This document shows positions 1 through 7,610 of a stretch of DNA of 64,000 bases, one piece after another. The notes under the pieces were generated by a model. That model saw only the letters and a program-made list of their open reading frames with translations. It made no database searches and was not told the origin of the DNA. A program made the position numbers and the translations under genes. The stretch is from Sphingobium sp. Lineage in GTDB: Bacteria; Pseudomonadota; Alphaproteobacteria; Sphingomonadales; Sphingomonadaceae. Within the stretch, counting starts at the first letter, position 1; the number at the start of each line of letters is the position of its first letter. The stretch is taken from contig CP136575.1 of assembly GCA_035196065.1 (NCBI GenBank), positions 2,334,769-2,398,768 of the forward strand, read 5' to 3'.

Positions 1-289
1 CCATGAAGATAACGCCCAGCGATACAGCAACAATCAACCGCGCAATTGCAAAGCGCAACGATTGCAGCGATTCCTGACTATAGACACCAACCGACACTGC
101 GGCGAGCTGCACAGATGCGGCAAATGTGATCAACGGCCAGAAGCGGTTACCGATATAATCGACCTGCATGCCAATCTGGTTGGCGCGGATGACCCAAGCG
201 GTTTCTGCAGCGGCGATCAGCAGGCACAGGTCCACCAGTGCCAGAAACAGCACTGCATAGGGAACATAATGCTTGAACAGCCTTATCAT
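1..289 (-). CDS. Sugar transferase of the XrtA/PEP-CTERM type, N-terminal part (partial)
   Basis: Only the first 96 codons are in the window; the gene runs off the left edge. The start is the ATG at 289, and the protein opens MIRLFKHYVPYAVLFLALVD, a hydrophobic segment followed by a second one near residues 77-96. From memory this opening is typical of the TIGR03013-type polyprenyl glycosylphosphotransferase found with exosortase XrtA. That family transfers the first sugar phosphate to undecaprenyl phosphate at the inner membrane to begin exopolysaccharide synthesis. The catalytic C-terminal bacterial sugar transferase domain lies outside the window, so the call rests on the N-terminus and on the divergent GDP-mannose pyrophosphorylase gene. 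A generic membrane glycosyltransferase is the alternative. Confidence 0.65.
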   Translation of the reverse strand, partial: MIRLFKHYVPYAVLFLALVDLCLLIAAAETAWVIRANQIGMQVDYIGNRFWPLITFAASVQLAAVSVGVYSQESLQSLRFAIARLIVAVSLGVIFM

Positions 290-336
290 CGGGGCGCACG
301 CACCTCTTTCTTGCCTCAGCTCTAGAGAGCAAAGGT

Positions 337-361
337 AAAGTGTCGATTAATTTTACACTTT
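337..361. promoter_or_regulatory. Inverted repeat, candidate operator of the sugar transferase gene
   Basis: AAAGTGT (337-343) and ACACTTT (355-361) form a perfect 7-bp inverted repeat with an 11-bp A/T-rich spacer. TGTCG also recurs at 341-345 and 361-365. Read toward the minus-strand gene that starts at 289, the repeat contains TAAAAT (355-350), a possible -10 element. This is what an operator overlapping a promoter would look like. Regulator identity is unknown; exosortase-linked loci often carry their own two-component regulators, but that is only context. Confidence 0.4.
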
Positions 362-393
362 GTCGCAAAGCCTATCATTTACAGGCGTTTGCG

Positions 394-418
394 GGAACTA
401 AGGACTGTCCCCGATGTT
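394..418 (+). promoter_or_regulatory. Possible sigma-EcfG (general stress response) promoter upstream of manC
   Basis: GGAAC at 394-398 is followed after 17 nt by GTT at 416-418, matching the alphaproteobacterial EcfG consensus GGAAC-N16/17-cGTT except that the base before GTT is T. A start site about 6-8 nt downstream would give a leader of about 40 nt before the manC ATG at 467. The match is eight fixed bases, so chance occurrence is possible; location in a spacer and orientation toward manC are what favour it. Confidence 0.35.
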
Positions 419-466
419 GCCACTCGTCCATTGCGGCTATTGCGCACCTGATCTAGGATTCAATGC

Positions 467-1501
467 ATGAACATCATTCCCGTCATTTTGTCAGGCGGTG
501 GCGGCACACGGCTTTGGCCAATGTCGACGCCCGATCGGCCCAAACAGTTTCTGGCGCTGACCGGCGCGCCGACAATGTTCCAGATGACCTTAAGCCGTGT
601 GATCGACGGATCGCGTTTCGATGCACCCATTGTCGTGGCCAATGCTACACACTCCGCACTGGTCGAAAATCAGATGACGGCGGCCGGCGTCAATGATGGC
701 AGGATCATTTATGAACCCAGCGCCCGCAACACCGCGCCCGCAATTGCTCTGGCTGCGTTGGCCGCATCAGACCGCGGCGCACCGATGCTGGTGATGCCCA
801 GCGATCATATCATTGCCGATGTCCCTGCATTTCATTCCGCGATCACTGCTGCCTTGCCGTTGGTCGAACAAGGCTGGATGGTCACTTTCGGCATAGAGCC
901 GACCGGGCCCGAAACCGGTTATGGCTATATCCGCATCGGTGAAAACCTTACCGACGCGGTTGCCCGCGTCGACAGTTTTGTCGAAAAGCCGGATGCCGCG
1001 ACGGCGCAGGCAATGCTCAATGCCGGAAACCATGCTTGGAATGGCGGCATTTTTCTATTCCGTGCCGACATCTATCTGGAAAATCTTGCAAAGCTGGCGC
1101 CCGAAATGCTGCATGCAGCAACAATGGCGATCGACAAGGCCGAACGGCGGGGCAATGCAATCTATCCCGATGCGGACGCGTTCGCTGCATCCCCTTCCAA
1201 CAGCATCGATTATGCCGTGATGGAGAAAGCTGAACGCGTTGCCGTCGCGCCGGTTGCCATGGGCTGGTCGGACGTGGGAAGTTGGGATGCTCTATACGAA
1301 ATCGGCGAAAAAACCGAAAATGGAAACCATATCACCGGCCCAGCCCGGCTGATCGAAAGCAGTGGCAATTTAATCCACAGCGATGGGATCCGCATTTCTG
1401 CAGCTGGCATCGACGATCTGATCATCGTCGCGACCGGCAATGAAGTGATGATCGTGCCGCGTGGCGGCTCGCAAATTGTCAAAAAGCTCAGCGAGTCCTG
1501 A
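467..1501 (+). CDS. manC: Mannose-1-phosphate guanylyltransferase (GDP-mannose pyrophosphorylase)
   Basis: Makes GDP-mannose from mannose-1-phosphate and GTP, a cytosolic precursor for exopolysaccharide and glycan synthesis. The 344-residue protein opens with the nucleotidyltransferase signature GGGGTRLWPMS (residues 10-20) and PKQF (25-28), and has the sugar-binding EKPD motif in the middle. The length matches the short single-domain form; the C-terminal phosphomannose isomerase cupin of the long ManC/AlgA form is absent. It is divergent from a sugar transferase gene, which suggests it supplies a polysaccharide pathway. A possible EcfG-type promoter lies 50-75 nt upstream. Assignment as a GDP-mannose rather than another NDP-sugar enzyme follows the TRLWPxS signature and is quite secure. 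Confidence 0.93.
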   Translation: MNIIPVILSGGGGTRLWPMSTPDRPKQFLALTGAPTMFQMTLSRVIDGSRFDAPIVVANATHSALVENQMTAAGVNDGRIIYEPSARNTAPAIALAALAASDRGAPMLVMPSDHIIADVPAFHSAITAALPLVEQGWMVTFGIEPTGPETGYGYIRIGENLTDAVARVDSFVEKPDAATAQAMLNAGNHAWNGGIFLFRADIYLENLAKLAPEMLHAATMAIDKAERRGNAIYPDADAFAASPSNSIDYAVMEKAERVAVAPVAMGWSDVGSWDALYEIGEKTENGNHITGPARLIESSGNLIHSDGIRISAAGIDDLIIVATGNEVMIVPRGGSQIVKKLSES

Positions 1502-1520
1502 CCGAGCAAGGGCCAGAGGC

Positions 1521-2912
1521 TTATTGCGGCTCATCCATCGCCCAGGTGAAGGGCGTCAGCGCACGTTCGCGATCATTGAAAACCAGTACGCGCCCAACAG
1601 GCGGCGCACTGCGTTGCGGGCAATCCGGGCGGGTACAGGCTTGGCAACCAAGACCTACGCCAGTTGCTCCCGGACCGGCCAGATCAAGTCCGCGTGACGC
1701 CGCCAAGCTCGACGCAAGACCAGCGTCCAAGCCAAGGCCGACGGCAAATTCCGCACGAATGCCCCCTGCCCGCCCGGTCTGCGGCTGCACTGTGCGCGCA
1801 AGCGTGAACCAGCGCGAGCCATCCTCTAGTTCGACAAGCTGGCGCACCAATTGGCCCGGCCGGTCAAAGCTATTGTGCAGCGACCAAAGCGGGCAGCGCG
1901 CGTCGTTTTCAACGAGCGGCGAACCGCTTGCCCCAGCATAACGTTTTGAACTGACGCCAGCCCGGTCAATGCGGATCATGAAAAATGGCAGGCCGCGCGC
2001 GCCCACCCTTTGCAACGTGGTCAGCCGGTGGGCGACCTGTTCAAAACCTGCCCCGAAGCGCCGTTGCAGCAATTCAATATCATAGCCTGTGGCGTCGCAG
2101 GCGCGCAGGAAACGGGCGTAAGGCATCATCAATGCCGCGGCAAAATAGCCGACCAGATGGCGGCGGTACAGGCGTTCGCTTGCCCGTTCGGCAAAATCGG
2201 CACCCTTGACCAAGGCATCAATCTCGGATCGTGCCTCAAGCAGCGCAAGCTCGCTGGCAACGGCGAAAGTGCGACTTGCGGGATCGAGCAATTCGGAAAG
2301 CTGGAGTTGTCGTGCATGCAGGTCCAGCCGCTTCAACCGGTCGGGAAGGACGTCCACTGGCAGGATGCGGATCGAAAGCTGGTGCTTGATGCGCAGCCGT
2401 TCGGCAATCGCACCATAAAGATCGGCATTGCCCAACCGCAATTCATCGGCCAACGCCTCGGCCTGCATGTCCAGATCAGCGAAATGGTTGCGCCACCGTT
2501 CGATTTCGCTGCGGACTGCGGCAATCGCATCGGCTTCGCGGGCGCCGCCTCCACCCGACAACCGGTCAAACGCGCGTGCAAAGGCTTCGGCAGCATCGGG
2601 GGCTGCGGCGATCCAATCCTCGATCTGGATACGGTCAAGTTTCAGATCGGCAAAAATTGGGTCAGCCAGCCGCCGCCTGATCGCCTCCACGCCGCCGCCG
2701 GGGGTAGCGCCAGTCAGGCTGCGCGCATCAAAATCGAAACGCTGTGCCAGCCGCAGCAATATCGCCGCGGTCAAGGGACGCTGGTTGCGCTCAATCAGGT
2801 TCAGATAGCTGGGCGAAACCGCCAGCGCCTCTGCCATGGCGGTTTGCGTCAAACCATTGGCGCGCCGAATGCGGCGTACGGCATGTCCGGCGTAAAGTTT
2901 TTGCTCACTCAT
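1521..2912 (-). CDS. XRE-family regulator of the RamB/ScfR (short-chain fatty acid/acetate) type
   Basis: A 463-residue transcription factor. Residues about 10-65 form a helix-turn-helix (SPSYLNLIERNQRPLT is the recognition region). Residues about 180-300 correspond to an IrrE/ImmA-like segment in which the metallopeptidase HExxH is degenerate (SELAL near 220-224). The C-terminal domain carries the conserved cysteine cluster CQACTRPDC (423-431), typical of DUF2083 regulators such as RamB, PrpR and ScfR. These control acetate/propionate and glyoxylate genes, and sense acyl-CoAs or related metabolites in studied members. It is divergent from aceA (spacer 153 nt), so it is very likely the aceA regulator. 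Direction of control (activator or repressor) cannot be read from sequence. It converges with manC. Confidence 0.85.
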   Translation of the reverse strand: MSEQKLYAGHAVRRIRRANGLTQTAMAEALAVSPSYLNLIERNQRPLTAAILLRLAQRFDFDARSLTGATPGGGVEAIRRRLADPIFADLKLDRIQIEDWIAAAPDAAEAFARAFDRLSGGGGAREADAIAAVRSEIERWRNHFADLDMQAEALADELRLGNADLYGAIAERLRIKHQLSIRILPVDVLPDRLKRLDLHARQLQLSELLDPASRTFAVASELALLEARSEIDALVKGADFAERASERLYRRHLVGYFAAALMMPYARFLRACDATGYDIELLQRRFGAGFEQVAHRLTTLQRVGARGLPFFMIRIDRAGVSSKRYAGASGSPLVENDARCPLWSLHNSFDRPGQLVRQLVELEDGSRWFTLARTVQPQTGRAGGIRAEFAVGLGLDAGLASSLAASRGLDLAGPGATGVGLGCQACTRPDCPQRSAPPVGRVLVFNDRERALTPFTWAMDEPQ

Positions 2913-2931
2913 GGCGGAGTTATGTCAATTT

Positions 2932-2991
2932 ATTTACAACATGACAAGGTTGAACGCAATTTCGACCACTGCAACACAATATAATTTACAA
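2932..2991. promoter_or_regulatory. Candidate aceA promoter with repeated operator-like octamers
   Basis: The regulator-aceA spacer contains a perfect -10 hexamer TATAAT (2980-2985) pointing to aceA, with no good -35 at 17 nt, as expected for a regulated promoter. The octamer ATTTACAA occurs twice in the same orientation, at 2932-2939 and 2984-2991, the second overlapping the -10. TGTCA (2923-2927) and TGACA (2942-2946) form an inverted repeat around the first copy. These are plausible binding sites for the divergent RamB-type regulator. Inference only; no experimental site from a close relative is known to me. Confidence 0.4.
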
Positions 2992-3065
2992 TTTTTTCTC
3001 ATGAGCAGCCGTGAACATAGCTAGGGTTCTTCTGTATTAGACCTCCCAAGCAAGGATTTGTCAAA

Positions 3066-4667
3066 ATGGCTTATCAGGAAGAAATCGCAACCGCTGGCCA
3101 GATCATTGGTTCACACAATGGTACATGGGATTCAATCAGCCCCGAAGCTGTCGCCCGGATGCGCATTCAGAATCGCTTCCAGACCGGCCTCGACATCGCC
3201 CGCTACACCGCCAAGATCATGCGTGAAGATATGGCTGCCTATGATGCCAATCCCGCTCAATATACCCAGTCACTCGGCTGCTGGCACGGCTTCATCGCGC
3301 AGCAGAAATTGATTTCGGTGAAGAAGCATTTTGGCACCACCAAAAAGCGCTACCTTTATCTGTCAGGCTGGATGATCGCCGCACTGCGCAGCGACTTCGG
3401 CCCCCTGCCCGACCAATCCATGCACGAAAAGACGAGCGTCCCCGCATTGATCGAGGAACTCTACACCTTCTTGCGCCAAGCGGATTCGCGCGAACTGAAC
3501 CTTCTCTTCCGCGAACTCGATAATGCCCGCGAAAATGGCGATGCAGCGAAGGAAGCCGAACTGCTGGAGAAGATCGAAAATTACGAAACCCATGTCGTTC
3601 CGATCATCGCCGATATCGATGCCGGCTTTGGCAATGCAGAAGCAACCTATTTGCTCGCCAAGAAGATGATCGAGGCTGGCGCCTGCGCGCTGCAGATCGA
3701 AAACCAGGTTTCGGATGAAAAGCAGTGCGGCCATCAGGACGGCAAGGTTACCGTTCCGCATGAGGATTTCCTGCAGAAAATCCGCGCCTGCCGCTATGCT
3801 TTCCTCGAACTCGGCGTTCCCGACGGCATCATTGTCGCCCGCACGGACTCGCTGGGTGCAGGCCTCACAAAGCAGATCGCCTTTTCAAAGGAACCGGGCG
3901 ATTTGGGCGATCAGTATAACAGCTTCCTCGATTGCGAAGAAATCGATGCCTCGCAGATCGGCAATGGCGACGTGGTCATTACCCGCAATGGCAAGCTGTT
4001 GAAGCCAAAGCGCCTGCCCTCAAATCTTTTCCAGTTCCGCTCGGGAACCGGCGAAGATCGCTGCGTCCTCGATTGCATCACGTCGCTGCAAAATGGTGCC
4101 GACCTCATTTGGATCGAAACCGAAAAGCCGCACATCGAACAGATTGCCGGTATGGTGGATCGCATCCGCGAAGTCGTGCCGAACGCGAAACTGGCTTACA
4201 ACAACTCACCAAGCTTCAACTGGACGCTGAATTTCCGCCAGCAGGTCTTCGATGCCTGGACAGCCGAAGGCCGGGACATGGCGGCATATGACCGCGCCAA
4301 CCTCATGAGCGCAGTCTATGACGAAAGCGAACTTGGCGTAGAGGCGGATGAGCGTATCCAGTCATTCCAGCGAGAATCGGCAAAGCGGGCGGGAATCTTC
4401 CACCACCTGATCACCCTGCCAACATATCACACAGCAGCCCTCAGCACTGACAATCTTGCCAAGGATTATTTCGGCGAGATGGGCATGCTGGGTTATGTCG
4501 CAGGTGTGCAGCGCAAGGAAATCCGTCAAGGAATCGCATGCGTCAAGCACCAGAACATGTCCGGTTCGGACATTGGCGATGACCATAAGGAAGCCTTTGC
4601 CGGTGAAGCCGCGCTCAAGGCCGGTGGCAAGGACAATACAATGAACCAGTTCGCCAACGCCGCCTGA
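3066..4667 (+). CDS. aceA: Isocitrate lyase
   Basis: Cleaves isocitrate to glyoxylate and succinate, the first step of the glyoxylate shunt needed for growth on acetate and fatty acids. At 533 residues it matches the longer proteobacterial (Pseudomonas-type) isocitrate lyases rather than the roughly 430-residue E. coli form. The active-site signature is KQCGH (219-223, catalytic Cys221) where the shorter enzymes have KKCGH; Q at that position is normal in the long subgroup. Metal and substrate motifs such as the ADIDAGFGN stretch (182-190) and NNSPSFNW are present. A RamB-type regulator is divergent upstream and a 52-codon ORF with a strong ribosome binding site follows. No malate synthase is in the window. 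Confidence 0.97.
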   Translation: MAYQEEIATAGQIIGSHNGTWDSISPEAVARMRIQNRFQTGLDIARYTAKIMREDMAAYDANPAQYTQSLGCWHGFIAQQKLISVKKHFGTTKKRYLYLSGWMIAALRSDFGPLPDQSMHEKTSVPALIEELYTFLRQADSRELNLLFRELDNARENGDAAKEAELLEKIENYETHVVPIIADIDAGFGNAEATYLLAKKMIEAGACALQIENQVSDEKQCGHQDGKVTVPHEDFLQKIRACRYAFLELGVPDGIIVARTDSLGAGLTKQIAFSKEPGDLGDQYNSFLDCEEIDASQIGNGDVVITRNGKLLKPKRLPSNLFQFRSGTGEDRCVLDCITSLQNGADLIWIETEKPHIEQIAGMVDRIREVVPNAKLAYNNSPSFNWTLNFRQQVFDAWTAEGRDMAAYDRANLMSAVYDESELGVEADERIQSFQRESAKRAGIFHHLITLPTYHTAALSTDNLAKDYFGEMGMLGYVAGVQRKEIRQGIACVKHQNMSGSDIGDDHKEAFAGEAALKAGGKDNTMNQFANAA

Positions 4668-4690
4668 AACCTTCAGTAAGGAGCAAGCAA

Positions 4691-4849
4691 ATGACAGAAC
4701 CACCACGTTCCCGTGCCGTGCTTTCAACCGAAGATTTCAAGCTGATTCGCAAGGCGCTTGAAAACTACATCCCCACCATCAGCGATGGTGAGGAAAGCAA
4801 GAAATTTGCCCGCCTGTATCACCGATTGGGCAGCGCAATGGGCCGCTGA
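4691..4849 (+). CDS. Small uncharacterised protein (52 aa) co-transcribed with aceA
   Basis: ATG at 4691 is preceded by AAGGAG with good spacing, 23 nt after the aceA stop. The ORF encodes 52 residues and ends at a TGA at 4849, shortly before an intrinsic terminator. The protein is soluble and charged, with helix-forming segments (LSTEDFKLIRKALENY near residues 11-26) and a basic, Tyr/His-containing end; no transmembrane or signal segment. I do not recognise a family. Position, ribosome binding site and shared terminator indicate that it is real and made together with isocitrate lyase. It could be a small regulator or partner of the enzyme, but nothing in the sequence proves this. Confidence 0.7.
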   Translation: MTEPPRSRAVLSTEDFKLIRKALENYIPTISDGEESKKFARLYHRLGSAMGR

Positions 4850-4885
4850 AATCCGAGTTTTCCTGGGGAGGAAAAACTACCTGAT

Positions 4886-4918
4886 GCCGTCGGCAGAAAT
4901 GCCGGCGGCTTTTTCTTT
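4886..4918 (+). terminator. Intrinsic terminator of the aceA transcript
   Basis: GCCGTCGGCA (4886-4895) pairs with TGCCGGCGGC (4900-4909) across a GAAA tetraloop, with a single G-U-type mismatch, followed directly by TTTTTCTTT. This is a textbook rho-independent terminator ending the aceA-small ORF unit. Confidence 0.9.
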
Positions 4919-4995
4919 GCTCGCGCCGTTCAACCATTCGTTAAGCAACATCGGCTAGGGAAATGCCAAGAGTTATTGGTTGATCAGGTATCGCG

Positions 4996-5376
4996 ATGGA
5001 CAACATCCTTAAATATATTCTCGGCGTTTTGGGCGTTGCTGCGCTGATCGCGCTGGCAATTCCGGAAAATGCCGGAAAACCGAAGGATGACCCTTCAACG
5101 CTGAAACCGATTGCACCCGCTCCTATTGCATCGACCAACGGCCCTATTCCTCCTGCCACCACCGACGAAGCCGATAGCGACGACGACGCGATGGAAGATT
5201 GGGAAGACGACTATCGGTCCTTTGGCCAACCGATGAACGACGCACAGCCAGCCGGTTCGGAAGGCAATTCGTCGAACAGCGAAAACGTCGCCAGCCCCGG
5301 TAGCATTCCCATCGGGCCTGCCGGTTCGCCGTCAATTGCCAGTGGCAACAGCGAAACCGGTCAAGTCAGCGAGTAA
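4996..5376 (+). CDS. Hypothetical membrane-anchored acidic protein
   Basis: A 126-residue protein with one N-terminal hydrophobic segment (about residues 5-22, LKYILGVLGVAALIALAI) followed by a low-complexity tail rich in Pro, Ser, Asp and Glu. The tail contains an acidic patch near residues 58-72 (DEADSDDDAMEDWEDD). The N-terminus lacks a lipobox and a clear signal peptidase site, so it is probably a single-pass anchor with a disordered tail. It stands alone between the aceA terminator and a convergent amidohydrolase gene that ends 5 nt away. The ribosome binding site is weak. No family recognised; the ORF may be lineage-specific. Confidence 0.55.
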   Translation: MDNILKYILGVLGVAALIALAIPENAGKPKDDPSTLKPIAPAPIASTNGPIPPATTDEADSDDDAMEDWEDDYRSFGQPMNDAQPAGSEGNSSNSENVASPGSIPIGPAGSPSIASGNSETGQVSE

Positions 5377-5381
5377 AAGCC

Positions 5382-6701
5382 TTATTTCGGCATAAGATCC
5401 AGTGCAGCCGCCGCCATGGCTTCTGAAGCCGTAGCGATCACCTTGTCGGCCTCAGGCGCCCAGAAAGGCGAATGCAGCGACGGCAAGGATTTTCCGCCCT
5501 TCATCGCGGCGTCATAATCGGCTTGCGGCACGCCACCGACCCAGAAGATCAGGCTTTGCACATTGGCCTTGTCCGCACGATAGAACTGGCTGAAATCCTC
5601 ACCACCCATAACAGGCTTAGTTTCGATCACGCGATCCTTGCCGAAGCGCTTGGTGAATGATTCGACAATTCGGCCGGTAAGCGGTTCGGTATTGTAGGTC
5701 GCGGGCGTGAACTCAGCTTCATTGACGAAAACCTGGGGCATCTTCTCTTCAGGCATACCGGCAGCAATGGCTTCGCCCTTGGCTATCCTGCGGATGCCAT
5801 CAAGCAGCAACTTGCGGGTCTCGTCGGAATAACTGCGCACAGTTAGCAGCATCGTCACTTCATCGGAAATGATGTTATGCTTCGCGCCACCATGGATTGC
5901 CCCCACGGTCACAACCGCCGCATCCTGCGGATCGACTTCACGGCTGACCAGCGTCTGTAGCGAAGAGACAATACGGGCCGCCAATACAACCGGGTCCTTG
6001 GTCGTTTGGGGATAGGCGCCATGACCGCCGACGCCCTTCACCTTGATATCAACGCTATCGACATTGGCGAGCGCCCAGCCGCTGGAATAGCCGATCGTGC
6101 CAGCCGGAAACTGCGCTGCGTCATGGAAGCCGATGACATAATCAGGTTTGGGAAAGCGCGTATAAAGGCCGTCATCGAGCATAGCCTTTGCACCTGCGCC
6201 GATTTCTTCGGCGGGTTGCAGGATCATCACCAGGGTGCCGGACCATTTGTTCCGATTGGCGACAAGCTGCCGCGCGGTGCCAACCCATGCGGTCATGTGT
6301 GTATCATGACCGCAAGCGTGCATGATGCCCGACTCGGTACCCGACTTGCTAACGCCGCGCTTTTTGGAGGCATAAGGAAGCCCTGTCTGTTCCTCCACCG
6401 GCAATCCGTCCATGTCGGCACGGATCATCACGACCGGGCCGGGGCCGTTTTTCAGGACAGCAACGACGCCCGTCTGGCCAACCTTTTCGGTTACTTCAAA
6501 ACCCAGTCGGCGCGCCTCTGCAGCAAGCTTTTCTGCCGTGCGAAATTCCTGAAAGCTGAGTTCGGGATTGGCGTGCAGGTCGCGATAGATTTCCATCAGC
6601 GACGGCATATCCTTTGCAATCGCCTCACGCAGCGCATCGGCACGCACCGGCGCAGTGATCGTCAGTGCAAGTGCAGCGCCAAGTAGCCATTTCATCTTCA
6701 T
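5382..6701 (-). CDS. Secreted M20-family amidohydrolase (hippurate/N-acyl-amino-acid hydrolase type)
   Basis: A 439-residue metallohydrolase with an N-terminal signal peptide (hydrophobic residues 4-18, cleavage likely after an Ala near 21-23), so probably periplasmic. The M20D metal site is visible: MHACGHDTH (127-135) and the glutamate pair in LQPAEEIGAGAKAMLDDG (161-178), with RADMDGLPV (94-102) before them. Members hydrolyse N-acyl, N-benzoyl or indole-3-acetyl amino acids; the substrate here cannot be told. The start is MKMKW at 6701; a Met two codons later is also possible. It follows bdhA on the same strand at 24 nt and may be co-transcribed with it. Confidence 0.88.
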   Translation of the reverse strand: MKMKWLLGAALALTITAPVRADALREAIAKDMPSLMEIYRDLHANPELSFQEFRTAEKLAAEARRLGFEVTEKVGQTGVVAVLKNGPGPVVMIRADMDGLPVEEQTGLPYASKKRGVSKSGTESGIMHACGHDTHMTAWVGTARQLVANRNKWSGTLVMILQPAEEIGAGAKAMLDDGLYTRFPKPDYVIGFHDAAQFPAGTIGYSSGWALANVDSVDIKVKGVGGHGAYPQTTKDPVVLAARIVSSLQTLVSREVDPQDAAVVTVGAIHGGAKHNIISDEVTMLLTVRSYSDETRKLLLDGIRRIAKGEAIAAGMPEEKMPQVFVNEAEFTPATYNTEPLTGRIVESFTKRFGKDRVIETKPVMGGEDFSQFYRADKANVQSLIFWVGGVPQADYDAAMKGGKSLPSLHSPFWAPEADKVIATASEAMAAAALDLMPK

Positions 6702-6725
6702 AATCTCTCTCCCTGATCCGATCCG

Positions 6726-7511
6726 TTATTGGGCGGTCCAGCCGCCGTCCATTGATAGATTGGCGCCGGTAATGGCGCTTGCCTCATCCCGGCAGAGGAA
6801 CAGCGCCATCGCGGCAAGCTGCTCCACCTGCACGAATTTCTTCTGCGGCTGTCCGGCGAGCAAAACATCATTGATTACCTGATCACGCGTCAGCCCTCGG
6901 GTTTTCATTGTGTCGGGGATCTGGTTTTCCACCAGCGACGTCCAGACATAACCCGGGCAAATGCAGTTGACTGTGATGCCTTGAGTGGCAACCTCAAGCG
7001 CAATCGTCTTGGTAAAGCCGGCAATGCCGTGCTTTGCGGCATTATAGGCGCTTTTATACGGCGATGCGACAAGGCTGTGCATCGACCCGGTATTGATCAC
7101 CCGGCCCCAGCCTTTCTCCTTCATGCTCGGCAACGCCGCCTTCGTCGTGTGAAACGCACTCGAAAGGATGATCGCGATGATCGCATCCCATCTGTCTTCG
7201 GGAAATTCATCGACCGGGGCAACATGCTGGATGCCGGCATTGTTGATCAGGATATCGGGCGCTCCAAGCCGGGCGGTACAATCCGCCACCATCGCGCGGA
7301 TTTCGTCTGGCCGCGTCATGTCTGCGCCCGAATGGAGCGCACCTGCATTGCTGGTGCGGATCAATTCTTCGACATAGCCTTGGATTTCGGTCGCATCGCC
7401 GAAACCATTGATCATCACATTCGCGCCTTCCGCCGCAAGACCGCGGGCATAAGCGAGGCCGATGCCGCTGGTCGAACCTGTGATCAATGCGGTCTTGCCT
7501 TTGAGGAACAT
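6726..7511 (-). CDS. bdhA: 3-hydroxybutyrate dehydrogenase
   Basis: NAD-dependent short-chain dehydrogenase of 261 residues that oxidises D-3-hydroxybutyrate to acetoacetate, used in polyhydroxybutyrate/ketone-body breakdown. Rossmann motif TGSTSGIG (11-18), NNAG (90-93) and the catalytic Ser143, Tyr156, Lys160 (YNAAK) are all present, and the C-terminus DGGWTAQ is typical of BdhA. The start was set at the ATG at 7511 because MFLKGKTALITG is the usual family N-terminus. An upstream in-frame extension to 7571 lacks family support. It precedes the M20 amidohydrolase on the same strand and diverges from the metallopeptidase gene at 7611. Confidence 0.87.
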   Translation of the reverse strand: MFLKGKTALITGSTSGIGLAYARGLAAEGANVMINGFGDATEIQGYVEELIRTSNAGALHSGADMTRPDEIRAMVADCTARLGAPDILINNAGIQHVAPVDEFPEDRWDAIIAIILSSAFHTTKAALPSMKEKGWGRVINTGSMHSLVASPYKSAYNAAKHGIAGFTKTIALEVATQGITVNCICPGYVWTSLVENQIPDTMKTRGLTRDQVINDVLLAGQPQKKFVQVEQLAAMALFLCRDEASAITGANLSMDGGWTAQ

Positions 7512-7610
7512 GTAAAAAGCCCTTATCTGCGAAGCGGAAACACGGCTTACTTCCTTGCGCTTTTCCGACAAAACCGCAATGCTCGATCGCAGCCGGTCAG
7601 GAGATTTCCT

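Noticed and set aside
6981-7610. 5' extension of the YpfJ-type metallopeptidase frame
   Set aside because: The upstream part is antisense to bdhA; the family N-terminus MRLDDIDPSG and a good ribosome site at 7611 mark the start.
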